Below, piece by piece: positions 37,974-47,148 of a stretch of 64,000 nucleotides of DNA. Location of the stretch: NCBI RefSeq assembly GCF_040706535.1, contig NZ_JAPDRJ010000001.1, positions 2,108,001 through 2,172,000 on the forward strand, given 5' to 3'. Origin of the DNA: Lentisalinibacter orientalis. Its GTDB lineage: Bacteria; Pseudomonadota; Gammaproteobacteria; Steroidobacterales; Woeseiaceae. Position numbers and translations under genes: made by a program. Within the stretch, counting starts at the first letter, position 1; every line of letters begins with the position of its first letter. Under the pieces are notes generated by a model. The model saw only the letters and a program-made list of their open reading frames with translations, was not told the origin of the DNA and ran no database searches.

Positions 37974-39869
37974 ATGCTCCAGAACATCAGACAGAAGATC
38001 ACCGGTCCGATGGCGCTCGTCGTCCTCGCCCTGCTGTGCATCCCGTTCATATTCGTCGGCTACAACTACGGCGGCATGGCGCAGGGCGGGTTCGCGGTCA
38101 AGGTCAACGGCCAGGAGATCCCGCCCCAGCAGATCCGCGTGGCCTACCAGAACCAGGCCGCCCGCATCCGCGAGCAGCTGGACGAGATCCCGCCGGTGCT
38201 CGAGGACCAGCTCCGCCAGGCCGCCTACGAGGGCGTCATCCGCTCGACGCTCCTCACCCAGTACCTGCGCGAGCAGGGCTACCGGGTGAGCAATGCCGCC
38301 ATCCAGCAGTCCATCCGCGAGATACCGGCCTTCCAGGAGAACGGCCGGTTCTCGTTCGAGCTGTACCGCGGGCTGCTCGCCAGCCGCGGCATCGCCCCGG
38401 CCAGCTTCGAGGCCGACCAGCGCCGCGCGCTGCAGATCGACCAGCTGCAGAGCGCCGTCGAGGCCACCGCCTTCTCCACGCCCTCGGAGCTGCGCCGCTA
38501 CATCGAGCTGGACCGCGAGACCCGCACCATCAGCTACCTCGAGTTCGGCATCGAGGATTTCCTGGGCGCTGTCGAGATCGGCGACGAGGAACTGCAGGCC
38601 TACTACGACAGCCATCCGGAGCTGTTCCAGACGCCGGCCAGCGTCACCTTCGACTACATCGAGATCTCCCGGGACACCATCGCCGAGCGCATCACGCCCT
38701 CCGAGGAGGAGCTCGCCGCCTACTTCGACGACGTGAAGGACTCCTACACCCGGGACCAGGAACGAAACCCGAGCCACATCCTCATCACCACCGACGAGCG
38801 CAGCGAGGACGAGGCCCGCGCGCTGGCCGCAGAGCTGACCGAGCGGGCGAAGGCCGGCGAGGACTTCGCCGGGCTCGCGGCCGAGTACTCCGACGACACG
38901 CTGAGTGCGGAGCAGGGCGGTGACCTGGGCTGGGTGGCCCGCGGCCAGTTCGTCGAGCCGGTGGAAGAGGCCGTCTTCGACATGGACGAGGGCGAGATCC
39001 GCGGGCCGGTGGAGAGCGAATTCGGCTTCCACGTGCTGCGTCTCGACGGCGTTCGCGGCGGCGGCTCGCCCACGCTGGACGAGGTCCGCGACGAACTCGT
39101 GGCCGCCTATCGGGCCGAGCGCATCGGCGAGCAGTATCTCGAGCTCAGCAACGCGCTCGCCGACCAGCTCTTCGACACGCCGAACCTGGAAGAGGCGGCG
39201 GCGGCGCTGGACATGCGGGTGCGCACGGCCGAGGAGTACACCCGCAGCGGCAGCGCCGAGCTAGCGCCCGCCCCGATGTTGCTGGATACCCTGTTCGGCG
39301 AAAACGCCCTGGCCGAAGGCGCCACCAGCGACCTCCTGAACCTGGCCGAAGACCGGGTCATGGTCGTGCAGCTGACCGAGCGCCGGGAAGCCTCCCGTCA
39401 GCCGCTGGCCGACGTGCGCGACCAGGTCGAGCGCCGGGCCCGCCGCGAGGCGGCTGCCGTCATGGCGCGGGCGAAGCTCGAGGAGCTGCGCGCGAACGTG
39501 GAGGGTGGCACGCCGCTCGAGGAAGCCGCCGCCGAGGTGGAAGCCGAGGCCGTGGCCGACCGCCAGATCAACCGCAACGCGCCGGACCTGCCCCAGGCAC
39601 TGGTCGCCGCCGTATTCTCCGCCGAGATGCCGGAAGATGGCGCCAAGGTGGGCAGCGTCGCCACCGCCGACGGCGGCTACGTGCTCTACCGCCTCACCGA
39701 CATATCGCCGGGCCGGCCCGAGGCCATCCCGCCGGAGCAGCGCGAGCAGGCCCGCCTGGGTCTCGCCCGCCAGGCCGGCGTCTCGGACCTGAGCGCGTTC
39801 ATCGACCAGCTGGTCGAAGAGGCGGAGATCGTGCGCGGCACGGCGGCACCGTTCGAGGATCGGTTCTGA
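37974..39869 (+). CDS. ppiD: Membrane-anchored periplasmic chaperone PpiD
   Basis: 631 residues. One N-terminal membrane helix (about 13-31), a SurA-like helical chaperone domain, a parvulin domain (about 260-365; NPSHIL, GGDLGW, GFHVLRLDG), and a C-terminal helical region. PpiD works at the periplasmic exit of the Sec translocon. Position after hupB and tRNA genes matches the usual order. Confidence 0.95.
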   Translation: MLQNIRQKITGPMALVVLALLCIPFIFVGYNYGGMAQGGFAVKVNGQEIPPQQIRVAYQNQAARIREQLDEIPPVLEDQLRQAAYEGVIRSTLLTQYLREQGYRVSNAAIQQSIREIPAFQENGRFSFELYRGLLASRGIAPASFEADQRRALQIDQLQSAVEATAFSTPSELRRYIELDRETRTISYLEFGIEDFLGAVEIGDEELQAYYDSHPELFQTPASVTFDYIEISRDTIAERITPSEEELAAYFDDVKDSYTRDQERNPSHILITTDERSEDEARALAAELTERAKAGEDFAGLAAEYSDDTLSAEQGGDLGWVARGQFVEPVEEAVFDMDEGEIRGPVESEFGFHVLRLDGVRGGGSPTLDEVRDELVAAYRAERIGEQYLELSNALADQLFDTPNLEEAAAALDMRVRTAEEYTRSGSAELAPAPMLLDTLFGENALAEGATSDLLNLAEDRVMVVQLTERREASRQPLADVRDQVERRARREAAAVMARAKLEELRANVEGGTPLEEAAAEVEAEAVADRQINRNAPDLPQALVAAVFSAEMPEDGAKVGSVATADGGYVLYRLTDISPGRPEAIPPEQREQARLGLARQAGVSDLSAFIDQLVEEAEIVRGTAAPFEDRF

Positions 39870-39926
39870 TTGGGACCGCGCGCCGGGATCGCGTGCATCG
39901 GGTGACGGTGGTGGGATCACGGGGGG

Positions 39927-39998
39927 ATCGGGGCTAAAGCCCCTCCTACATGCTGGGAATACGTCACCGAAGCATGTAGGAGGGCCTTCAGGCCCGAT
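39927..39998. repeat. Inverted REP pair between ppiD and the symporter gene
   Basis: Units at 39927-39949 (palindrome GGGGCTAAAGCCCC, head outward to the right as CTAC) and 39976-39998 (GGGCCTTCAGGCCC). The two GTAG heads face each other across a 26-base spacer. Shares the flank ACCGAAGCAT with the tig-clpP REP. Confidence 0.85.
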
Positions 39999-40031
39999 CC
40001 CTTAACCAGACACACAATCCGCGGGGGCATT

Positions 40032-41327
40032 GTGCTGCGTTTAAAACTCCACTGGCAGATCGCCATCGCCATCTTCCTGGCGCTGATCGCGGGCATCTCC
40101 ACCGGCCTGCTGCCGGCGGAGTCGGAAGGCCGCGGCTTCCTCACCGCCAGCTACGGGTTCATCGGCGACCTCTTCGTCAACGCCCTGAAGATGCTGATCG
40201 TGCCCCTGATCACCTCGTCGATCATCGTGGGCGTGGCCGGCATGGGCAAGGGCAGCGCCATCGGCCGCCTGGGCGCACGCACGCTGCTCTTCTACGCCAC
40301 CACCGGTCTCGCCGCCATCCTGGTCGGGCTGATCCTAGTCAACATCTTCCAGCCGGGCATCTACAACGGCGAGCCGGCCAAGCAGCTGCTGGCGCTGGAG
40401 GCGAGCACCGAGGACGTGGAGGACCGGGTCGGCGGCCGCGACGCCAGCGACATCGTCGAGATCTTCATCCGCATGGTCCCGCCCAACATCATCGCCGCCG
40501 CAGCCAACGGCGAGATGCTCGGGCTGATCTTCTTCAGCCTGCTGTTCGGCTACTTCATGACCCGCCTGGACGACGCCTACGCCGGCACGCTGTACCGGTT
40601 CTGGGAGGCGGTGTTCGAGGTCATGATGCGCATGACCGACCTCATCATGCGCTTCGCTCCCATCGGCGTGTTCGGGCTCATCGCCGGGGTCATCGCCAGC
40701 CTCGACTTCAGCGAGGTGGCGGACTTCCTCACCATCCTCACGAAGTACGCGCTGATCGTCGCCGGCGCGCTCGCCATCCACACCTTCCTGACGCTGCCGC
40801 TGTTCCTGCGCTACATCGCGCGGGTGCGGCCGGCGGCCATGTTCAGCGGTACCGCGCCGGCGCTCCTGACCGCCTTCTCCACCGCCTCGTCCTCGGCCAC
40901 GCTGCCGGTGACCATGGAGTGCGTGGAGGACAACGTGGGCGTGTCGAAGAAGATCGCGAGCTTCGTGCTGCCGCTCGGCGCCACCGTCAACATGAACGGC
41001 ACGGCGCTGTACGAATGCGTCGCCGCCATGTTCATCGCCCAGGCCTACGGGCTGGAGATCACCCTCGGCGTGCAGTTCATCATCGTGCTCACCGCGCTGG
41101 TGACCTCCATCGGCGTCGCCGGCGTGCCCCAGGCCTCGCTGGTGGCCATCGCCATCATCCTGCAGACGATAGGTCTCCCGCTGGAGGCCATCGGCGTGCT
41201 GTTCGTCTTCGACCGCATCCTCGACATGGCTCGCACGGCGGTAAACGTCTTCGGCGATGCCTGCTGCGCGACCATTGTGGCGCGGCTGGAGGGCGAGGAG
41301 ACGAACATCGCGCTGACTTCGCGCTGA
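40032..41327 (+). CDS. Dicarboxylate/amino acid:cation symporter (DAACS family)
   Basis: 431 residues from GTG 40032. About eight membrane segments, the serine-rich re-entrant loop STASSSATLPVT and the NMNGTA motif that binds substrate and Na+ or H+. Imports glutamate, aspartate or C4-dicarboxylates. Which substrate cannot be told from sequence; GltP- and DctA-like proteins share these motifs. Stands alone, followed by compound repeat copy 4. Confidence 0.93.
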   Translation: MLRLKLHWQIAIAIFLALIAGISTGLLPAESEGRGFLTASYGFIGDLFVNALKMLIVPLITSSIIVGVAGMGKGSAIGRLGARTLLFYATTGLAAILVGLILVNIFQPGIYNGEPAKQLLALEASTEDVEDRVGGRDASDIVEIFIRMVPPNIIAAAANGEMLGLIFFSLLFGYFMTRLDDAYAGTLYRFWEAVFEVMMRMTDLIMRFAPIGVFGLIAGVIASLDFSEVADFLTILTKYALIVAGALAIHTFLTLPLFLRYIARVRPAAMFSGTAPALLTAFSTASSSATLPVTMECVEDNVGVSKKIASFVLPLGATVNMNGTALYECVAAMFIAQAYGLEITLGVQFIIVLTALVTSIGVAGVPQASLVAIAIILQTIGLPLEAIGVLFVFDRILDMARTAVNVFGDACCATIVARLEGEETNIALTSR

Positions 41328-41335
41328 TCCTTCTT

Positions 41336-41880
41336 TTGGCGTTGGCCCGCCATCGGGCGGACACGGGTTGCGGGGACGCTCAGTCGGACGTCCTGTCCTC
41401 TTTCGCTTCGGCCGGGCCTCCTTCCCGCCGTCTTGGCTCCAGTCGGCCCGGACGACCCCGCAACCCGTGTCCGCCCGCTGGCGGGCCCTTGGCCGTGAGG
41501 GATGGCACCAGTCAGTAAGCGATGCTGACTGGCGCTTCCTGCACGCTACCGCGAGCACGGCCGTCATGCGGGGGTATCCATCGCCGCGACCTTTTGTCGG
41601 GAGCAAGATGGATACCCCCGCNCTCCAGTCGGCCCGGACGACCCCGCAACCCGTGTCCGCCCGCTGGCGGGCCCTTGGCCGTGAGGGATGGCACCAGTCA
41701 GTAAGCGATGCTGACTGGCGCTTCCTGCACGCTACCGCGAGCACGGCCGTCATGCGGGGGTATCCATCGCCGCGACCTTTTGTCGGGAGCAAGATGGATA
41801 CCCCCGCAGGGCGGCCAGGATAGAAGGAATCGGGGCTGAAGCCCCTCCCACAGAGGGGTCGGGCCTGAAGGCCCTCCTAC
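41336..41880. repeat. Compound structured repeat, copy 4, with an internal assembly duplication
   Basis: Between convergent symporter and K+ channel genes, no gene. Long arms 41344-41375 and 41456-41488 are almost perfectly complementary and contain CGGACACGGG / CCCGTGTCCG. The CCAGTCAG hairpin and the GCGGGGGTATCCAT hairpin follow, each twice because 185 bp are duplicated around an N. The left REP is missing; the right end has two REPs (41829-41851, 41858-41880), the last giving the channel gene its TAG stop. Confidence 0.85.
41437..41807. other. Assembly join: single N between exact 185-bp duplicates
   Basis: Bases 41437-41621 and 41623-41807 appear identical and are separated by one N at 41622. 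This is what results when overlapping contig ends are scaffolded without merging. The true element probably has one copy, as in copies 1, 2, 3 and 5. Confidence 0.85.
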
Positions 41881-42653
41881 CCCTCGCTGCCTTCGGTCTC
41901 GATCTTCAGCGACTCGCCGCAGTGCTTGCAGTGGATCGCGTCCGGATCGTGCCGGGTCAGGCCGCACTCCGGGCACTTGTAGTGCACTTTCGACGGCTGA
42001 AATATGGTGCGCGCGAGCTGGATGAAGAGCGCCACACCGACCACCATGATGAACACCGAGACCAGCTTGCCGCCGGGTGTCGTCATGGTGATGTCGCCGA
42101 ACCCCGTCGTGGTCAGCGTCGCCACCGTGAAGTAGAGCGCATCGATATAGGCTTCCGCGCCGGTGCGCTCGTCGAAGGCGAATACGAACACGAACGACGT
42201 CGTCACGAACATGAAGACGAACAGGTTCACGGCGGCGTAGATCGCGTCCTCGTGCAGGCGGAAGAACCGGCTCTCGCGCCGCAGGTCGCGGATCAGGTGA
42301 TAGGAGTGGATCAGCCGCAGACCACGCAGGATGCGCAGAAAGGCGACGGCATCCGTGAAGAGCGGGGCCAGCAACAGCGAGGCGACCACCAGGATGTCGG
42401 CCAGCGTATAGATCCTGCGCAATTCCCTGCGCCGATCCCCGGAAATCCACAGCCGGGCCGCCAGATCCGCAAGTATCAGGATGCCGAGTGCGGCGTTGAT
42501 GCCGTACATCATCGGTGTGTGAGTCAGAGGCGCCGTCAGGATGAAGTAGATGATCGACACCGCATCGAACGTGATCAGCCCGTAGCGGAACCGGCGAGCT
42601 CTGCGGCTGCGCCCGGTGTAGAGCAAGCGGATCTGGCGATGCAGTTCCTTCAT
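41877..42653 (-). CDS. Voltage-gated-type K+ channel with C-terminal zinc ribbon
   Basis: 258 residues from ATG 42651-42653 (MKELHRQIRLLY); an in-frame GTG 20 codons earlier is possible. Six-helix plan with an Arg-rich S4-like helix (ILRGLRLIHSYHLIRDLRRES), and a pore with the filter TLTTTGFGD, which predicts K+ selectivity. After S6 there is a compact four-cysteine zinc ribbon (YKCPECG...HCKHCG, about 227-250) in place of the RCK domain common in bacterial channels. The ribbon may gate or tetramerise the channel. The TAG stop belongs to a REP. Confidence 0.88.
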   Translation of the reverse strand: MKELHRQIRLLYTGRSRRARRFRYGLITFDAVSIIYFILTAPLTHTPMMYGINAALGILILADLAARLWISGDRRRELRRIYTLADILVVASLLLAPLFTDAVAFLRILRGLRLIHSYHLIRDLRRESRFFRLHEDAIYAAVNLFVFMFVTTSFVFVFAFDERTGAEAYIDALYFTVATLTTTGFGDITMTTPGGKLVSVFIMVVGVALFIQLARTIFQPSKVHYKCPECGLTRHDPDAIHCKHCGESLKIETEGSEG

Positions 42654-42743
42654 GACAGTGCTGCGGGTGTCGGGAGGCGTACGGGAGAGCGCTCCGGCCT
42701 GCGGACTGCGCACTCGTCTCCGGAGACCGGGGTACGGGCTGGC

Positions 42744-44012
42744 CTATTCATGGGCGTTCACCGCGATGGCAGCTCTCTCGAGCGCGTCGAGTTCGCCGGG
42801 CCGGAGGCCGGCGGCCGCCGAGCGCTCCAGGGCCGCCCGGGATGCGGCCTCCAACGTGTCCCCGAATACCGGGTGCACCGTTTGCTGCAACGCGCGGAAG
42901 GCAGCCTGCAGGCGCAGCTGCACTTCGATCAGCATCGCGCCATCCCGTGCGATCGGGCGAAAAGCATCCTCGAGTACCTCCTGCGGCGTGATCGGCGGGA
43001 CGAAAACGTGAGGATAAAGGACGTCGATGTCGTCCGCCGGCCGCCAGAGCGCGAGGATCCTGACGAGCCTGCCGATGACCGAGATCGCCGTGCCGGGATC
43101 GTTCACTGCGGGTGACAGGGCCCGGGAGGCGATCTCCGAGAGCACGATGAGGCCGAAGCGCGGGTCCTCCTCGAAGGTGCGATCCGAGCCGAGCGAGAAG
43201 ACGGCGCGGAGGCGCTCCGCGTTCTCCGCATCGACGCCGGTCGTCGGCAACCGCAGCAGCGGCGCACCGGGATGCACGAAGCTGCCGGGCAGCGCGGTGA
43301 CATAGATCAGGGTGTCCAGATCAACCGCGCACTCCTCCAGGGCCTGTACGTCGATGTGCTGCACATAGCCGATTTCGTCGGCATGAATGGCCATGGTGTG
43401 CGCAGGTATCGCGTCCGGCATGGGGTTCGCACCGAGGCAGGGACGCTCGACCCGGCGCTCGAAGGATGCCGTGGCGGCCGCCTCCACGCGGTCCAGCGTG
43501 TCGTTCATCCGCCCGAAATCGGCGAGATGTCCGATCCAGTGGATCAGGGCGACGACGACCAGCGTGACGACCAGGACGGAGAAGAAAAACAGGATGACCT
43601 GGCCCGAGTCGCTGTAGAGGTCGGCCTGCAGCCCGATGAGTCCGAGCAGGCTGAAGAGGAACGCGCCGAGAAAGGTCGCGAGCACGTTCTGCGTGGTGTT
43701 GTCTTGCTGCAGCAGGGCGGTTGCGCGAGGCGTCGCCGTGCTGGCAGCTGCGGCGAAGGCCGAGACGGCGATCGAGAGCGAGAAGGTGGTCACCGCGAGC
43801 ATCGATGACGCGAGTATGGTGAGTATCTGCCCGACGGATTCCGCCCCCAGCCGGGGTGCGAGCTGGGCGGGCACGAGAGGCGACAGGAGCCGGGCCAGTA
43901 CGGCCGAGGCGATGGCGAGGATGGCGAAGCCGGCGACCCGCACCCAGAGCTGGCGCAGCGTCCGTCGCAGCCAGAAGCTCATGCGCGCCCAGGGGAAACG
44001 GCCGTCGTTCAC
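42744..44012 (-). CDS. DUF2254-family membrane protein
   Basis: 422 residues; ATG at residue 11 (MSFWLRR) is an alternative start. Four predicted membrane segments in the N-terminal half (about 25-45, 60-90, 110-130, 140-165), then a cytosolic C-terminal half with DPRFGLIVLSEIASRALSPAVNDPGTA, which I recognise as typical of DUF2254. The function of the family is not known. It lies upstream of the K+ channel on the same strand (90 bases apart), so the two may be co-transcribed and could both concern ion balance; that link is inference. Confidence 0.8.
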   Translation of the reverse strand: MNDGRFPWARMSFWLRRTLRQLWVRVAGFAILAIASAVLARLLSPLVPAQLAPRLGAESVGQILTILASSMLAVTTFSLSIAVSAFAAAASTATPRATALLQQDNTTQNVLATFLGAFLFSLLGLIGLQADLYSDSGQVILFFFSVLVVTLVVVALIHWIGHLADFGRMNDTLDRVEAAATASFERRVERPCLGANPMPDAIPAHTMAIHADEIGYVQHIDVQALEECAVDLDTLIYVTALPGSFVHPGAPLLRLPTTGVDAENAERLRAVFSLGSDRTFEEDPRFGLIVLSEIASRALSPAVNDPGTAISVIGRLVRILALWRPADDIDVLYPHVFVPPITPQEVLEDAFRPIARDGAMLIEVQLRLQAAFRALQQTVHPVFGDTLEAASRAALERSAAAGLRPGELDALERAAIAVNAHE

Positions 44013-44167
44013 CGCTGCCGCCCTGCGCCGTGACGGCGCCTCCCCAGATCATTCATGCGCATCCCGCATCCACCGCTCCGCCGCCTGGCTGCATTGCCAG
44101 ACCCTGGGTAGTATAGGTTAACGGCGTTACAATGCCGGCATCGTCAGGCAGGCACCGGAAGGTCACA

Positions 44168-44953
44168 ATGGGATTTCTCGCCGGCAAGAAAGGGCTCATC
44201 GTCGGGCTCGCCAGTAACCGCTCCATCGCCTGGGGCATCGCCCAGGCCATGCACCGCGAGGGCGCCGAACTCGCCTTCACCTACCAGAACGACAAGCTGA
44301 AGAGCCGCGTGGTCGACATGGCCGCCGAGGTCGGCTCCGAGCTCTGCTACCCGCTGGACGTCGCCTCGGACGAAGAGATCGACAACGTCTTCGCCGAACT
44401 CGGCAAGGCCTGGGACGGGCTGGACATCCTCGTCCACTCGGTGGGTTTCGCGCCCCGGGACCAGCTCGCCGGCGGCTACCTGGAGAGCGTCACCCGCGAG
44501 GGCTTCCAGATCGCCCACGACATTTCCAGCTACAGCCTGGCCGGCCTCACCAAGGCCGCGCTGCCCATGATGGAGGGCCGCGACGCCTCGGTCCTCACAC
44601 TGACTTACCTGGGCGCCGTGCGCGCCGTGCCCAACTACAACGTCATGGGCCTCGCCAAGGCGAGCCTGGAGGCCAACGTGCGCTTCCTCGCCGCCGACTT
44701 GGGCGGGAAGGGCATCCGCGTGAACGGTATCTCGGCAGGCCCCATCAAGACCCTGGCCGCGGCCGGCATCGGCGGTTTCCGCAAGATGCTGAAGCACGTG
44801 GAGAAGGTCTCGCCGCTGAAGCGCAACATCACGGCGATGGACGTGGGCAACACGGCGGCGTTCCTCTGCTCGGACCTCGCCGCGGGCATCACCGGCGAGA
44901 TCATCTACGTGGACGGCGGGTACCACAACATCGGGATGTCGCTCGACGACTGA
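44168..44953 (+). CDS. fabI: Enoyl-[acyl-carrier-protein] reductase (NADH)
   Basis: 261 residues from ATG 44168 (MGFLAGKKGLIVG); an earlier in-frame ATG (44132) adds a non-conserved 12 residues. Short-chain dehydrogenase fold with the FabI-type Tyr-x6-Lys site (YNVMGLAKAS) and GLASNRSIAWGIA. Final reduction step in each fatty acid elongation cycle; the target of triclosan-type inhibitors. TACAAT lies about 30 bases upstream as a possible -10 box. Confidence 0.97.
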   Translation: MGFLAGKKGLIVGLASNRSIAWGIAQAMHREGAELAFTYQNDKLKSRVVDMAAEVGSELCYPLDVASDEEIDNVFAELGKAWDGLDILVHSVGFAPRDQLAGGYLESVTREGFQIAHDISSYSLAGLTKAALPMMEGRDASVLTLTYLGAVRAVPNYNVMGLAKASLEANVRFLAADLGGKGIRVNGISAGPIKTLAAAGIGGFRKMLKHVEKVSPLKRNITAMDVGNTAAFLCSDLAAGITGEIIYVDGGYHNIGMSLDD

Positions 44954-44957
44954 CGAT

Positions 44958-45336
44958 GTAGGAGGGCCTTCAGGCCCGATCCGGCTTTCTTCTGGCGTTG
45001 GCCCGCCATCGGCTGGGGTGGACCGCTGGCGACGCACAGTCGGACGTCCTGTCCTCCTTCGCTTCGGCCAGACCTCCTTCCCGCCGTCATGGCTCCAGTC
45101 GGTCCGGACGACCCCGCGACCCTTGCCCACCCGCTGACGGGCCCGTCGCCGAGCGGTTTGGCACCAGTCAGCAGGCGCCACTGACTGGCGGATCCTCTCG
45201 GCCACCGCGAGCACGGCCGCCCTGCGGGGGTATCCATCGCCGCAACCTTTTGTCGGGAGCAAGATGGATACCCCCGCAGGGCGGCCACAATAGAAAGGAG
45301 TCGGGTAGGAGGAATCGGGCCTGAAGGCCCTCCTAC
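44958..45336. repeat. Compound structured repeat, copy 5
   Basis: About 380 bp between convergent fabI and mltD, no gene. REP ends at 44958-44980 and 45314-45336. Same internal order as copies 2-4; here the long arms have diverged and pair less well, while the CCAGTCAG hairpin and the GCGGGGGTATCCAT hairpin remain intact. Confidence 0.85.
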
Positions 45337-45341
45337 GTGCG

Positions 45342-47060
45342 TCAGCTCGACTGTGCCGTCACATCCACGTACATCGTGATCTTGTCGCCCGGCCGCAGGA
45401 TCTTCGACGCATCGATGCCGTTCCAGCGGGTGATCTCCCGCACGCTGACTCTGAAGCGGCTCGCGATCAGCGACAGCGAATCCCCGCGCCGCACCGTATA
45501 GCGCACCTTGCGCACCTTGCCTTCAATGGACGCCGTCGGCGTGGGCGCCTCGCGCACGGTGGCGTTGTGCACCACCAGCCTGCGGCCCACGGAGAGCGTG
45601 TCGCCGGGCGCCATGCCGTTCCACTTGGCGAGTTCCCGCACGCCCACCCCGTACTTGCGGCTGATGGTCCAGAAGCTCTCGCCGCCGCGCACCACGTGCT
45701 CGACGGTGCCGGCGCCGCTCTGGCGCTCCTGGAGTTTCGCGAGCCGCGCGTCCGCGCTGAGGGAGTAGGCCGACAGCGGCTTCGTCGCGGCCGGGATCAG
45801 CAGGTAGCTGCCCGCCCGTATCAGGTTGCCGTTCAGGTTGTTGCTGCTGCGGATGGCGCCCATGGTCGTGCCGTGGAGTTCTGCGATCTCCGACAGCGTC
45901 TGGCCGCTCGCCACCTTGTGGCGCTTCCAGCGCACCCGCTCGGCCACGGGCACGCCCGCCAGCCGCTCGCGGAACAGCTCCGCCGCCTCGATGGGCACCG
46001 TCAGCCGGTGCGGCCCCGTGGGGTCCGTGGCCCAGCGGTTCAGGCCCGGGTTGTAGGCGTAGAGCTCGTCGATGTCGATGCCCGCCAGCTCCGCCGCCAG
46101 CGCCAGGTCCAGCTGGCTGCCGATCTCCACCACCTCGAAGGTGGGCTCGTCCGGCACCGCGGGCAGGACGATGCCGTGCGCGGCCGGATTCGCCACCAGC
46201 TTCGACAGCGCCAGCAGCCGCGGCACGTAGGCGCTGGTCTCCCGCGGCAGGCGCAGGTTCCAGAAGTCGACGGGCTTGCCCGCGGCCTTATTGCGGCGGA
46301 TGGAGCGGCCCACGTTGCCCTCGCCGGAGTTATAGGCGGCGATGGCATGCTCCCAGTCGCCGTCGAACAGCCCGTGCAGGTACTCGAGGTAGTCCAGCGC
46401 CGCGCGGGTGGACTCCACCACGTCCCGGCGGCCGTCGTACCACCAGTTCTGCTTCAGCCCGAAGCGCCGCCCGGTGCCCGGGATGATCTGCCACAGCCCC
46501 GCGGCGCGGCCGTGGGAATAGGCGAAGGGGTCGTAGGCGCTCTCCACCACCGGCAGCAGCGCGAGCTCCATCGGCAGCCCGCGGCGCTCGATTTCCGCCA
46601 CGATGTGGGGCAGGTAGGCCGAGGCCCGGGTCAGCACCCGGTCCAGGTAATCCGGATGGCGCGCGTACCAGGCGAGTTCCTGGCGCACCCGCCGCTCGTC
46701 GGGCACCGGCAGCGACATGCCGTCCCGGATGCGGTCGATCAGGTTGACCGGCCCCACCGGTTTCGGCTCGCCGAGGGGGCGGAGGACGTCGCGGCGCAGG
46801 GCCGGGTGGAGGGAAGGGTGGGTTTCCGGGGCTGGATTGAATGTAGGAGGGGATTTATCCCCGATTCCGGTGCCGATTCCGGTGCCGATTCCGGCGCCAC
46901 CCCCCACAACGCCGTCCGCGTACCTTTCCGCATGGAAAATCGGGCCTGAAGGCCCTCCTACGGTGGCTTCGCTCCCTGTAGGAGCGGCTTCAGCCGCGAC
47001 CACCCCACCCACACCCAGGGCGGCCACAAACAACATCAGGCTTCTGGTGACGACGCGCAT
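45342..47060 (-). CDS. mltD: Membrane-bound lytic murein transglycosylase D, carrying in-frame REP insertions
   Basis: 572 residues. Signal peptide (about 1-25) followed by an odd low-complexity stretch, then the SLT lysozyme-like domain (about 150-270; catalytic Glu in LPVVESAYDPFAYS, and AAYNSGEGNV) and three LysM domains (about 385-430, 455-500, 515-565). Cleaves glycan strands at the cell wall. Residues about 20-73 are encoded largely by three different REP units and a 12-bp repeat array: VAAEAAPT, GGPSGPI, GTGIGTGIG and GDKSPPT. One REP also supplies the end of the signal peptide. No lipobox cysteine is visible, unlike E. coli MltD. Confidence 0.93.
   Translation of the reverse strand: MRVVTRSLMLFVAALGVGGVVAAEAAPTGSEATVGGPSGPIFHAERYADGVVGGGAGIGTGIGTGIGDKSPPTFNPAPETHPSLHPALRRDVLRPLGEPKPVGPVNLIDRIRDGMSLPVPDERRVRQELAWYARHPDYLDRVLTRASAYLPHIVAEIERRGLPMELALLPVVESAYDPFAYSHGRAAGLWQIIPGTGRRFGLKQNWWYDGRRDVVESTRAALDYLEYLHGLFDGDWEHAIAAYNSGEGNVGRSIRRNKAAGKPVDFWNLRLPRETSAYVPRLLALSKLVANPAAHGIVLPAVPDEPTFEVVEIGSQLDLALAAELAGIDIDELYAYNPGLNRWATDPTGPHRLTVPIEAAELFRERLAGVPVAERVRWKRHKVASGQTLSEIAELHGTTMGAIRSSNNLNGNLIRAGSYLLIPAATKPLSAYSLSADARLAKLQERQSGAGTVEHVVRGGESFWTISRKYGVGVRELAKWNGMAPGDTLSVGRRLVVHNATVREAPTPTASIEGKVRKVRYTVRRGDSLSLIASRFRVSVREITRWNGIDASKILRPGDKITMYVDVTAQSS
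46843..47000. repeat. Three REP variants inside mltD
   Basis: 46843-46865 (palindrome GGGGATTTATCCCC), 46939-46961 (GGGCCTGAAGGCCC) and 46978-47000 (GCGGCTTCAGCCGC). All keep the GTAG/CTAC head and the flanking GAG. All three are read in a frame without stops and encode mature-region residues of MltD. Confidence 0.9.
46863..46898. repeat. 12-bp tandem repeat, 3 units, within mltD
   Basis: Three units of GATTCCGGTGCC (last with one change), encoding GTGI repeats, directly adjoining a REP. Confidence 0.85.
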
Positions 47061-47148
47061 TCGGCTATCCTACGCACCAGGCGGGCCGGCGCAAGCACGC
47101 GGCTCACATCTTGGCAGTCGGACCGTTTTCCGAGGACCCGGCAGGCTT

